From Trichomonas tenax (taxonomy: Eukaryota; Parabasalia; Trichomonadida; Trichomonadidae): a stretch of 14,112 nt of DNA. Shown here piece by piece: positions 7,719 to 13,896 of this stretch. A model generated the notes under the pieces. The model had not been told where the DNA came from and made no database searches. It worked only from the letters and a program-made list of their open reading frames with translations. Position 1 is the stretch's first letter. Each line of letters opens with the position of its first letter. The stretch lies in the NCBI GenBank assembly GCA_023091735.1, contig JALKBU010001230.1, positions 1 through 14,112 on the forward strand, written 5' to 3'. A program made the position numbers and the translations under genes.

Positions 7719-8030
7719 TCATTTTAAAAAACTCAGTATAAATCTTGAAATGACATTAAAGTTAGCAGAAACCTTAGTAATAGTATTATTAATAACTGTT
7801 AATGCAATTCCATCAGCAGCTTTAGTAACAGCATTGAAATGTTTAAATTCTTCATTTAATGGAACAAACCTATTAGTAATTTGTGGATATGTTTTAACCT
7901 TAGCTAAGTTATTTGGTGTTAACAAGGCATCATCTAAACTAAGTAGTGCTATTTGTAATGCGTCTGCTGTGAGTTTAACCTTAATTTGAATACTACCAGC
8001 AAAATCAGGTAAGAACCTAAAATTATACAA
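7719..8030 (-). pseudogene. AT-rich open frame without ATG, unknown product
   Basis: A 103-codon open frame on the minus strand, ending in TGA. The frame opens with TTG and extends upstream through low-complexity codons (Asn/Lys/Phe/Leu) to a stop without meeting an ATG, so the 5' end is missing or lies in another exon or frame. The protein is well composed, with runs such as AGSIQIKVKLTADALQIALL and ADGIALTVINNTITKVSANF, and is not low-complexity, which argues that it was once coding. A second minus-strand frame lies 78 bp upstream (8108-8368). Codon use is strongly AT-biased, like the partial gene at 13897. I do not recognise the family. A mobile-element origin, for example Maverick-type, is possible but unproven. 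Confidence 0.35.
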
Positions 8031-8107
8031 AAATAAATTTTTATTTTTATTAAATGGGATTATTAATACTACTGTTATTTATTATAGTTGTATATTTCAG
8101 GAATAAA

Positions 8108-8368
8108 TCAAGCATGTAACACCAAATCACATTCGTTAAGTTTCAATATGATATTATTTAAGATAGTTATAACTTTTTTTTTCTTAGCACGTTTTAGTTC
8201 AGAAATATTTTCATGAGCACATCCAGTAATTTTCAAAAGATTTTTATAAATAGTATATAATTTATATTTGACATTTTCTTCATCATCTACTTTAGGATTT
8301 CCACCAATGAAAATTTCATTAAATTGTTCCTGTGTTAAATTAAGAAGATTTTGTTCTGTGTATTCCAT
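8108..8368 (-). CDS. hypothetical 86-residue protein
   Basis: ATG at 8368-8366, TGA at the 3' end. The N-terminal half is acidic (TEQNLLNLTQEQFNEIF, then VDDEEN). The C-terminal half is Lys-rich and probably helical (ELKRAKKKKVITILNNIILK). There is no signal peptide or membrane span and no motif I recognise. No clear TCA initiator precedes the ATG; the upstream DNA is A/T-only for about 60 bp. It lies on the same strand as the 7719-8030 frame and may be the first gene of a decayed mobile element, or a small gene of its own. No trichomonad-type intron boundary (GTAYGT...ACTAACACACAG) joins the two frames. Confidence 0.4.
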   Translation of the reverse strand: MEYTEQNLLNLTQEQFNEIFIGGNPKVDDEENVKYKLYTIYKNLLKITGCAHENISELKRAKKKKVITILNNIILKLNECDLVLHA

Positions 8369-8646
8369 TATTTATTAGAGAAAAAAATATATTAATTTTT
8401 TCATAATATATAAAAATTATTTTTTATTTTTACAAATTTTCGCGTGTCCATCCATGGATGCAGCCTAACATTTTTATTTAATGTTGGTCCTAGGAAACCA
8501 TTAATAAATCATAACAATAAGAATTTAGATTATTAGTTAAACAATACATTTTAATAACAAAATATAGAAATTATTGGGATTTCGATATAAACGATAGGAA
8601 AATTGTCTATTTTATATATTGGGGAAATTATAATTATGGATATTCT

Positions 8647-8706
8647 CAGAGTGTGATTTTTTGGGTTTGGACAAAATTTTGGACTACTCCAAAAAATCAC
8701 ACTCTG
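8647..8706. repeat. 60-bp near-palindrome, MITE-like
   Basis: CAGAGTGTGATTTTTTGG (8647-8664) is exactly repeated in inverse orientation at 8689-8706. The 24-bp centre is itself nearly symmetric around CAAAATTTTG, so the whole 60 bp folds on itself with only a few mismatches. The CAG...CTG ends resemble those of Tc1/mariner elements, and TA follows the right end, but no matching TA adjoins the left end. It could be a residual transposon made only of its terminal repeats, or a hairpin transcript. Confidence 0.55.
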
Positions 8707-8823
8707 TATACTACTTATCCTACGCAGTCAGTCACTCCTTGTGATAAAATTGGTTCAAAGCATGAAGTGTGCTAGCATGAAAAACCTGACAAAAACACTT
8801 TACATATTGTTGCTTTTCCTGAC

Positions 8824-8865
8824 ACTTTAAGAATTATACGCTACATGATAACTTTAAGAATTATA
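8824..8865. repeat. 15-bp direct repeat
   Basis: ACTTTAAGAATTATA occurs at 8824-8838 and again at 8851-8865, separated by 12 bp. Confidence 0.6.
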
Positions 8866-8914
8866 TTAATTGAATAGGAACAAATTCACCAAACGAGAAA
8901 ATTCAATAAAAATT

Positions 8915-8977
8915 TGTCACATAAAGGAGTTTTGTCGGAAAATGTCACGTAAATAAAAAATATGACATGTAAATAAA
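8915..8977 (+). promoter_or_regulatory. cluster of TGTCAC/TGACAT motifs
   Basis: TGTCACATAAA (8915-8925), TGTCACGTAAATAAA (8943-8957) and TGACATGTAAATAAA (8963-8977) form three related copies upstream of the 9102 gene. The third recurs as TGACATGTAAAT at 10590-10601. This is a plausible upstream binding-site cluster, but the factor is unknown. Confidence 0.3.
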
Positions 8978-9101
8978 TTTGACTATTGATATTTCGGTCA
9001 AATCCTTGTGAAATTGAGGTCTCTTAATGTATTCGCGGTGAATTGCATACCCAAAAATGAAATTTGAAACATTTGATCAAAAAGTGACATAATATTTTTG
9101 G

Positions 9102-9602
9102 ATGACGAATCTTAAGGCAGGAATTGTCCAAATCGGCGATTTGTATGAAGTTTCATCATGGTTTAAGACAAACTTCGAAACCATTGAGAAATTACAACAA
9201 TTCAACGCACAGAGCAAATATTTGAACTCCGTTAAAGTTACATATGAAGAATCTAGCGGAGAATCTGATACCGACAGCGATGATGGAATTATCAAACCCG
9301 ATATTCAAATGCTGAGAAGATTTGGAAGCCAAACAAATTATTTTCCAATTCCATTGTCTTCGTACAAATTTAAATGGCATCTTTTTGCGCAGCATCTCAA
9401 ACTCAACGCATACAAAAGATCGGTTATTATTGATGAAGAGCACAAAAAGAAATTATTTATTTATCATCAGCCACATGCAATCCCTTGTCGTCGCTTTAAC
9501 ACTGCTCATAGGTTTACTTGGAGGCTCTTCGCTCATGATCTTGTGAGAAAGTTTTACGAAAATGAGGTTTCAAATTCAAAAAACAAAGATGACGATTTGT
9601 AA
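9102..9602 (+). CDS. hypothetical 166-residue protein with an internal duplication
   Basis: Complete frame from ATG (9102) to TAA. Residues 49-62 are an acidic Ser/Glu/Asp patch (EESSGESDTDSDD). Two similar segments follow: residues 87-104 (YKFKWHLFAQHLKLNAYK) and 136-152 (HRFTWRLFAHDLVRKFY). Both share F-x-W-x-L-F-A-x-x-L, which indicates a duplicated helical motif of about 18 residues spaced 48 residues apart. No signal peptide or membrane span is present. I do not recognise the family. The codon use is mixed and the frame is well filled, unlike the AT-biased frames nearby, so this is probably a real expressed gene. The motif cluster at 8915-8977 lies upstream. A clear TCA initiator close to the ATG is missing; the nearest sequence is GTGACATAATATTTTTGG. 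Confidence 0.7.
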   Translation: MTNLKAGIVQIGDLYEVSSWFKTNFETIEKLQQFNAQSKYLNSVKVTYEESSGESDTDSDDGIIKPDIQMLRRFGSQTNYFPIPLSSYKFKWHLFAQHLKLNAYKRSVIIDEEHKKKLFIYHQPHAIPCRRFNTAHRFTWRLFAHDLVRKFYENEVSNSKNKDDDL

Positions 9603-10092
9603 TGGTTGTTATTCTCATGCATTTAAATAGAGTTAATTATTGCGCTACTTACTTGTTAATTTTAGTTGATTTGATTAAAATTGTTAATTTGATTCCTTAA
9701 TATTAGTTATAGCCCAGAACAGCAACACCAAAGATCCATCAACTTTTCTATCCGAGTTCTTAAAAAAAATATTTTGAATAAATATATTTTAAGGTAAGAT
9801 GGTTCTAACTTTCAAATTTAACGTTAAGCTTTATGTATATTTGATTGCTTTGAAGATTAGCCTCTGAAATCATAATTACATATGAAAACCAAAATTGATG
9901 AAAATAGATGATTTAGCTATCAAGAATTGATAGCTCATGAAAAATGTATGAGAGAATTCACTTATAAAAGATGAATTATAAAAATTATTTGATTCATTAA
10001 CAAATTGAAGAGATATTTACGAATTTTCAAGTGACTTATGTTTTACAGATGACTGAGATGCTATATTTAATGTGATGAAAGAATTGAAAATG
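9603..10092. other. intergenic region between two small genes
   Basis: About 490 bp, AT-rich, with no gene. AGCTATCAA-GAA-TTGATAGCT at 9915-9935 is a perfect 9-bp hairpin with a 3-nt loop. TAAA-type sequences after 9602 could serve the 3' end of the upstream gene. Confidence 0.5.
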
Positions 10093-10123
10093 ATTTCATA
10101 TGAAATGTCACCTTTCCACAAAT
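10093..10123 (+). promoter_or_regulatory. initiator TCACCTTT with adjoining palindrome
   Basis: TCACCTTT at 10108-10115 fits the trichomonad initiator (TCA-Py) and lies 9-17 nt before the ATG at 10125. Directly upstream is the 14-bp perfect palindrome ATTTCATATGAAAT (10093-10106), a possible binding site for a dimeric factor. TGTCACCTTTCCACAAAT (10106-10123) recurs with one change at 1227-1244. Confidence 0.5.
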
Positions 10124-10124
10124 A

Positions 10125-10463
10125 ATGTATTCATCAGATATTTACTCCCGCAGCGATTCAGAAAGACAGACAAATTCGACTTCAAGGACTTCAGAGCCAT
10201 CAAAGAACTACTCTGATTCTAGCAAAAACACCGTAGAACTCGATCCTCCGGAAGAGCTTTATCAACGTGATCAGATTTGGATGCCGATCTCTGGGTTCCC
10301 TGGCATCATGGTCGCAGTTGATGAAAAGGGAACTCTTATTCTTAGCGGACCAAGGCAATATTTAGATAACGCAAGAAATCAAATCAGAGAAATTGTTTTT
10401 AACAAACTTGGTTACGATGTTACAAACGATATCAGAACCTTACAATTTGAAGAGCAATTATAA
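10125..10463 (+). CDS. hypothetical 112-residue protein, Ser-rich N-terminus
   Basis: Complete frame from ATG (10125) to TAA, preceded by a good initiator. Residues 1-38 are Ser/Arg/Asn-rich and probably disordered. Residues 45-100 look folded: QIWMPISGFPGIMVAVDE, then GTLILSGPRQYLDNARNQI and an amphipathic end. The stretch LILSGPRQYLDNARNQIREIV has the shape of the last strand and helix of a KH RNA-binding domain (I-x-I-x-G...v-x-x-A-x-x-x-I), and GFPG resembles a GxxG loop. However, the distance between the two is too short for a standard KH fold, so this is only a suggestion. No signal peptide. AATAAA occurs about 30 nt after the stop. The family is not recognised. Confidence 0.72.
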   Translation: MYSSDIYSRSDSERQTNSTSRTSEPSKNYSDSSKNTVELDPPEELYQRDQIWMPISGFPGIMVAVDEKGTLILSGPRQYLDNARNQIREIVFNKLGYDVTNDIRTLQFEEQL

Positions 10464-11085
10464 TGCTAATGCCGATTTGTAAAATTAGAAATCAATAAAA
10501 TGTCTATATATTCTTAAAATCATTTAATACTAGTCTTAGGCTTATTACTTATTAGTTTATTGTTCTCTATTTTTAATCTTTGAAAAAGATGACATGTAAA
10601 TTATCGATTTTGATTTGTAAATTGTATATTTTGACAAATAACAATCTTTTTGTCAAATTTATAATGCAAATTTGGATTTAATAATTTTGCATTTCATAGT
10701 GTTTCTGGAGGATTCCTCATAAAATTAACAACTTAATTGCAGGATAGAACAATGCCGCAACGATATTAGAGAAAGTCGATAAATCAAACTCAAGATGTAA
10801 TGAAGCTGTTGAAAAAGTCGTTTTGAAATATCACAGGAAAGTTCACTGCAATTGGAATAAACATTATTTTTTAGAAGAATTGATATGAACTTCTTCAGTT
10901 TTTTGATATCCTTCATTTTGTTTATTTTTTTAACTTTAAAAAATATGTTTTATCTAATTAATTAAGTTTGTTCATTATTATATTAATCAGTAAATGCTGT
11001 AGAAACTGCATGTTGATTATCATAAACATAGCAAAGAAAAATTTCCGAGTCATTAATATAAACATTGCCCCATTTCTGAAAAGTG
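10464..11085. other. intergenic region
   Basis: About 620 bp, AT-rich. It contains TCAATAAAA near 10493-10501 (possible 3'-end signal of the preceding gene) and TGACATGTAAAT at 10590-10601, matching the cluster at 8963. A 63-codon open frame on the minus strand (10725-10916) shows no coding character. No gene was called. Confidence 0.5.
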
Positions 11086-11093
11086 TCATTAAA
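11086..11093 (+). promoter_or_regulatory. initiator-like motif before the LRR pseudogene
   Basis: TCATTAAA lies 3 to 10 nt before the ATG at 11096 and fits the trichomonad initiator TCA-Py-(T/A). It marks the original promoter of the LRR gene, although the frame that follows is now broken. Confidence 0.5.
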
Positions 11094-11095
11094 AT

Positions 11096-11751
11096 ATGAT
11101 TATTGAATCTTTATGAGTTTGAAAACAAAACATTAAGATATGTTGTTGTTAGTAGTGAAATTCAGATCGGAGATGGAACAGTTCCTGCGATTGATGATAT
11201 ATATAATGAAACTCTGGTTATTCCAGAATCAATCGAAAGCAAAACTGTCATAATTAATGGTAAATATGCATTTTATCAATGCAAAATAGAAGAAATTATA
11301 TTCCCTAACACAATTACAACGATTGATGAATTTGCTATTCAAGAGTTCAAAAATTGTTTTTGGTTGCTTTTTCCCTCATTATTGAAGACAATTCAAAATC
11401 AAGCATTTCATAAATCAAGTATAAGATTTATTGATCTTTCTCAGTGTAATATACAATATTTCGAATGTGTGAGTTATTTCGAAGCTTCAGACATTGATAT
11501 ATTAAAATTGCCTTCTAAATTAAAACAGTTATCTCCGGCATTTTTGATGTCAAGTTCAATCAAAGAGTTGACATTCCCAAGGAACTTAGGTAGTTTATTA
11601 TACGGAACCGAGTTTATTGGAACAAATAATTTATTATTTCAAAAAGCAGAAAATCCAAATTATGTTGTTCATAATAATATTGTCTATAGCCCTGATTTCA
11701 AAACTCCCTTGAAATATTCATCTGGATTATTTATTGATATCATGCCATCTA
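11096..11751 (+). pseudogene. BspA-like leucine-rich-repeat protein, 5' portion, frameshifted and interrupted
   Basis: The long frame (from about 11103) encodes LRR_5/BspA-type repeats of about 23 residues. Recognisable units include IEEIIFPNTITTIDEFAI, SIRFIDLSQCNIQYFE, LPSKLKQLSPAFL, IKELTFPRNL and a spacer ending VVHNNIVYSPDFK. BspA-like proteins are a very large surface or secreted family in trichomonads, linked to host and bacterial binding. The expected start ATG at 11096, right after an initiator, reads only six codons to TGA (11114). The LRR frame is one base off and its first codon is TTG, so a small indel has broken the start. The LRR text stops at 11751 (DIMPS), where a transposon begins; the open frame to 11954 is transposon sequence. 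The LRR resumes at 13089. No signal peptide is visible. Confidence 0.8.
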
Positions 11752-11776
11752 CCCAGTTTCACAATACTTTAGCCAC
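11752..11776 (+). repeat. left terminal inverted repeat of the second transposon
   Basis: 25 bp, starting CCCAGTTTCACAATAC and ending TTTAGCCAC. It matches the reverse complement of 13062-13086 except at the second base. TA precedes it at 11750-11751. Confidence 0.85.
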
Positions 11777-11959
11777 TCCCCCTGCCTTTTTTGTGGTTTA
11801 CATGTCATATTGTCAGATTCATTTTTTTAATGGATGGTTCAAAGCTGTTTACCCCAAACTCATATGTAAACTGCTAGCTGAGGCTTTTCCGCATGAATTA
11901 ACGCATACCATGCAATGCATGAGTACCAATAAACTTCAAAAAATCAGCTCATAAATTAC

Positions 11960-12070
11960 GTAATTTCTTCATATCTCAGAAATTCATACGATGATCATTA
12001 ATTTTGACTTCAAGTTCTCCAAACGAATTGTATATACTATCCAATTCTGTAATAAAAATATTATCATACC
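11960..12070 (-). pseudogene. transposase C-terminal remnant of the second transposon
   Basis: The minus-strand text ITELDSIYNSFGELEVKI, followed by NDHRMNF, a stop and DMKKLRNL, follows the Tc1 pattern p-D-L-N-P-I-E-N-l-W-G-E-L-K-r-x-I-x...l-e-E-L-k. Upstream, GPKIVNGMIIFLL in the next frame fits the preceding hydrophobic strand. At least one frameshift and one stop separate the pieces. Confidence 0.55.
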
Positions 12071-12852
12071 GTTAACAATTTTAGGTCCAAAATTATTCAA
12101 TCACGAAAAACAATAATTTCTCATATTTGAGTGTAGAATCGCAAAATACAGGCGAATTTTAGCACCTCCATACACAGAACATCAATCAAATCCAACAAAA
12201 CGTTGAAATTTTACTGTTGATTTTCACAAAATAATGATGATTACGCTTATTCATGTAAATTTAATTTTCTCATTGTTATTAGTATCATACAAGGAATCAT
12301 CTGCTTAATTATAACTACTAAAGCAATATATAAATAAATTATCATATCAGATCTTAGTAAAAACTTTAATGTAATTCATTTGATGCATTTGAAATTAAAT
12401 ATTTTCATAATGTGGAACATTTTCATTATGTAATACTCCATAATCTAACGTTTTTCAAAAATGAATGAAAAAAATTGAAAATGTCTATTTTAATGATTTG
12501 CTCAATCAGCATTCATTATGTAATAATTATAAAATCCAAGTCATTATTCTGATTTCATTTTGTCCCTCTTAAATGTTTGAAAAAATAAATCTGTTGTTTT
12601 CATCAGGGAAATTTGTTCAGCATATTTGAGTCATTCTAACTAATAATATAAATAGTATCCACTAACTATGGAGAAATAATATTCAATTAAAAGCATGATA
12701 AATGAACTAATAATAAATTTCAATATATAATTTTCCTGCAGGATGAGCAGGATATGGTTTTTTATGACATCACTATACCATGTATATTTTATATATAATG
12801 CATTTCATGGAATTTAAAATATATTTTTTTCGACAAAAAGAAAAAATAAAAA

Positions 12853-12914
12853 GGCTTTCCAGGAGTCGAACAGATGGCATATATAATCTTTAGCATTAAC
12901 TAAACCACTACACA
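12853..12914 (-). other. degenerate tRNA-like sequence
   Basis: On the minus strand TAGTGGTTTAGTTAATGC resembles a D-arm/A box and GTTCGACTCC resembles a T-loop/B box about 30 nt further on. AAGCC and then TTTTT follow, like a Pol III terminator. The T stem does not pair properly and no 5' acceptor strand matches the 3' end, so this is at most a tRNA relic or tRNA-derived piece carried inside the second transposon. Confidence 0.25.
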
Positions 12915-13061
12915 ATAATTAAATATTCACAAGTTTTATTCAATGGTGACACTAAAAATCTTGTTGATAGAAAGATGAATCAAAAAAAGAAAAAACGCAC
13001 CAGCGATGTTTTGAACAACCAAACTTTAATCAAAATTCCTGACACACCCTGCTTTAGACCT

Positions 13062-13086
13062 GTGGCTAAAGTATTGTGAAACTGAG
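13062..13086 (-). repeat. right terminal inverted repeat of the second transposon
   Basis: 25 bp starting GTGGCTAAAGTATTGTG and ending AAACTGAG, the inverse of 11752-11776 with one mismatch. TA follows at 13087-13088. Confidence 0.85.
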
Positions 13087-13088
13087 TA

Positions 13089-13271
13089 TTAAAAGAATTC
13101 ACAGCTGTGCTTTCAGTGGTTCCAGTTTTGTCAATTTTAGCTTTAAGAATCGAATAACATATCTTGGCGTGAATATATTGTGATTTACGAAATGCAAACA
13201 TTCGAGATATTCCACATGCAATATTTATGTCATGCCCAAATACAGCTAAATTGAAAAATTTTAATATATAA
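13089..13271 (+). pseudogene. BspA-like leucine-rich-repeat gene, 3' portion after the transposon
   Basis: Joined to the A at 11751, TT at 13089 continues the LRR frame as IKRIHSCAFSGSSFVNF, then SFKNRITYLG, a typical LRR_5 unit. The frame hits TGA at 13181-13183. One base off, the text continues as YCDLRNANIRDIPHAIF and MSCPNTAKLKNFNI to TAA at 13269-13271. It resembles the FIDLSQCNIQYFE unit in the 5' part. So the gene carries a further frameshift near 13171-13180 in addition to the broken start and the insertion. Minus-strand frames across this stretch are shadows. Confidence 0.75.
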
Positions 13272-13676
13272 TACTGTATAACTATATGAAAATTGAACAT
13301 GATAAACAACGAATTATATTTCAAGATCTTAAAATTACATAAATTTTTGAATTAAACAAAATTAACTGGATAAATATGATTGCATATTTATTAGCTATAT
13401 ATTCAAATATTTAATTTTCAATTCATAGTTGTAAAAAATTGTCAGTTGCTATTTTTCTTATATTATAACAACATAATATATTCCTGATGAGCAACTATTC
13501 CTATAATTATGAGGGCTTGGCTAACATAATTTTTTGAAATACAAATCCATTGATATAGACTTGTTCATTGATGTATATGAAGCTTCATACATGCTTAAAC
13601 ACATGCAATTGCTCAATAACGCGTTATTATTATGTGTTATAGCAGATCTTGTTAATATTTATTTAAAAAGCCAGCA
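13272..13676. other. AT-rich stretch between LRR fragments
   Basis: About 400 bp with no intact gene. Around 13573-13585 GAAGCTTCATACAT resembles the EAS-coding stretch near 11478-11491 of the LRR pseudogene, so parts may be further decayed LRR sequence. The open frame at 13534-13761 changes register relative to the LRR text and is not accepted as a gene. Confidence 0.4.
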
Positions 13677-13756
13677 GGTTTGTTTATTGATGTATTGCCT
13701 TCAGTCAAGCGAATTCACAGCTGTGAATTCAGTGGTTCCAATTTTGTCAATTTTAG
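13677..13756 (+). pseudogene. paralogous BspA-like LRR fragment without the transposon
   Basis: In frame from 13677 the text reads GLFIDVLPSVKRIHSCEFSG followed by SNFVNF. This parallels the split gene, which reads GLFIDIMPS up to 11750 and IKRIHSCAFSGSSFVNF from 13089. The 46 bp at 13711-13756 match 13095-13140 at 43 positions. The copy is continuous across the point where the other copy carries the second transposon. Similarity stops abruptly after 13756, where a different sequence begins. Upstream similarity fades near 13670 after a stop in this frame. Confidence 0.75.
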
Positions 13757-13896
13757 AGTAGTAATAGATGGGGGTTGTATGACAATTTTTGTAACTATAT
13801 ATAGTGGGGACAATAACTAATATATATAGTGGAGGAAAAACTAAGTTAATTTTTTATTATTTAATTTTTAATAAGTAAAAAAGCAACTATATATAG
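13757..13896. mobile_element. possible left end of a Polinton/Maverick-like element (partial)
   Basis: The LRR fragment breaks off at 13756 and the new sequence begins AGTAGTAATAGATGGGGG. Polinton/Maverick elements characteristically start with AG, have long terminal inverted repeats and are common in trichomonads. Short repeats follow: AACTATATATAGTGG (13793-13807), TATATATAGTGG (13821-13832) and AACTATATATAG (13885-13896), the last one touching the ATG of the next gene. The opposite end lies outside the window, so the assignment is inference. Confidence 0.35.

Larger units (their letters stand above)
8369..9101. other. intergenic region rich in repeats and regulatory-looking motifs
   Basis: This 730-bp stretch has no supported gene. 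It holds the palindrome CATCCATGGATG near 8450-8461, AACATT...AATGTT near 8467-8485, the 60-bp near-palindrome at 8647-8706, a 15-bp direct repeat (8824 and 8851), and a cluster of three TGTCAC/TGACAT motifs (8915-8977) that lies 125-187 bp before the gene at 9102. Confidence 0.6.
11752..13086 (-). mobile_element. degenerate Tc1/mariner-like transposon inserted in the LRR gene, 1335 bp
   Basis: Terminal inverted repeats of 25 bp with one mismatch lie at 11752-11776 and 13062-13086. Read inward, both contain CAGTTTCACAATACTTTAGC. TA flanks each end (11750-11751 and 13087-13088). On the minus strand, about 11980-12047 encodes ELDSIYNSFGELEVKINDH, which fits the Tc1 transposase signature D-L-N-P-I-E-N-x-W-G-E-L-K. 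It is preceded in another frame by MIIFLL, as in the usual I-x-F-L-P-x-Y-S-P. This puts the transposase on the minus strand with its C-terminus about 230-300 bp from the left end, a mirror image of the first element. The reading frame is broken many times and the copy is dead. The repeats share no sequence with those of the first element, so they are different families. Confidence 0.85.

Noticed and set aside
7750..7989. Plus-strand hydrophobic open frame that looks like a membrane protein
   Set aside because: It is opposite the 7719-8030 minus frame, whose translation is better balanced; the hydrophobic text is its shadow.
8031..8107. Intron joining the 8108-8368 and 7719-8030 frames
   Set aside because: A TTTTAG acceptor-like end exists on the minus strand, but no GTAYGT donor or ACTAACACACAG branch/acceptor block typical of trichomonad introns was found.
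9192..9546. Frames at 9192-9443 (-) and 9322-9546 (+), and the 9077-9295 (-) frame
   Set aside because: They are shadows of the 9102-9602 gene.
10725..10916. Minus-strand frame of 63 codons
   Set aside because: It does not begin with ATG, and nothing in it looks coding beyond being open.
11752..11954. C-terminal extension of the LRR protein
   Set aside because: The open frame continues into transposon sequence from 11752, so the last 67 codons are not part of the original gene.
12853..12914. Functional tRNA gene
   Set aside because: A- and B-box-like sequences are present but the T stem fails to pair and no matching 5' acceptor strand exists.
12980..13324. Minus-strand frame of 114 codons
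   Set aside because: It crosses the transposon end and the LRR fragment. The plus strand gives the meaningful LRR text, so this is a shadow.
13534..13761. Plus-strand frame of 75 codons
   Set aside because: It starts TTG-like and reads the LRR fragment in the wrong register; the LRR text is in another frame.
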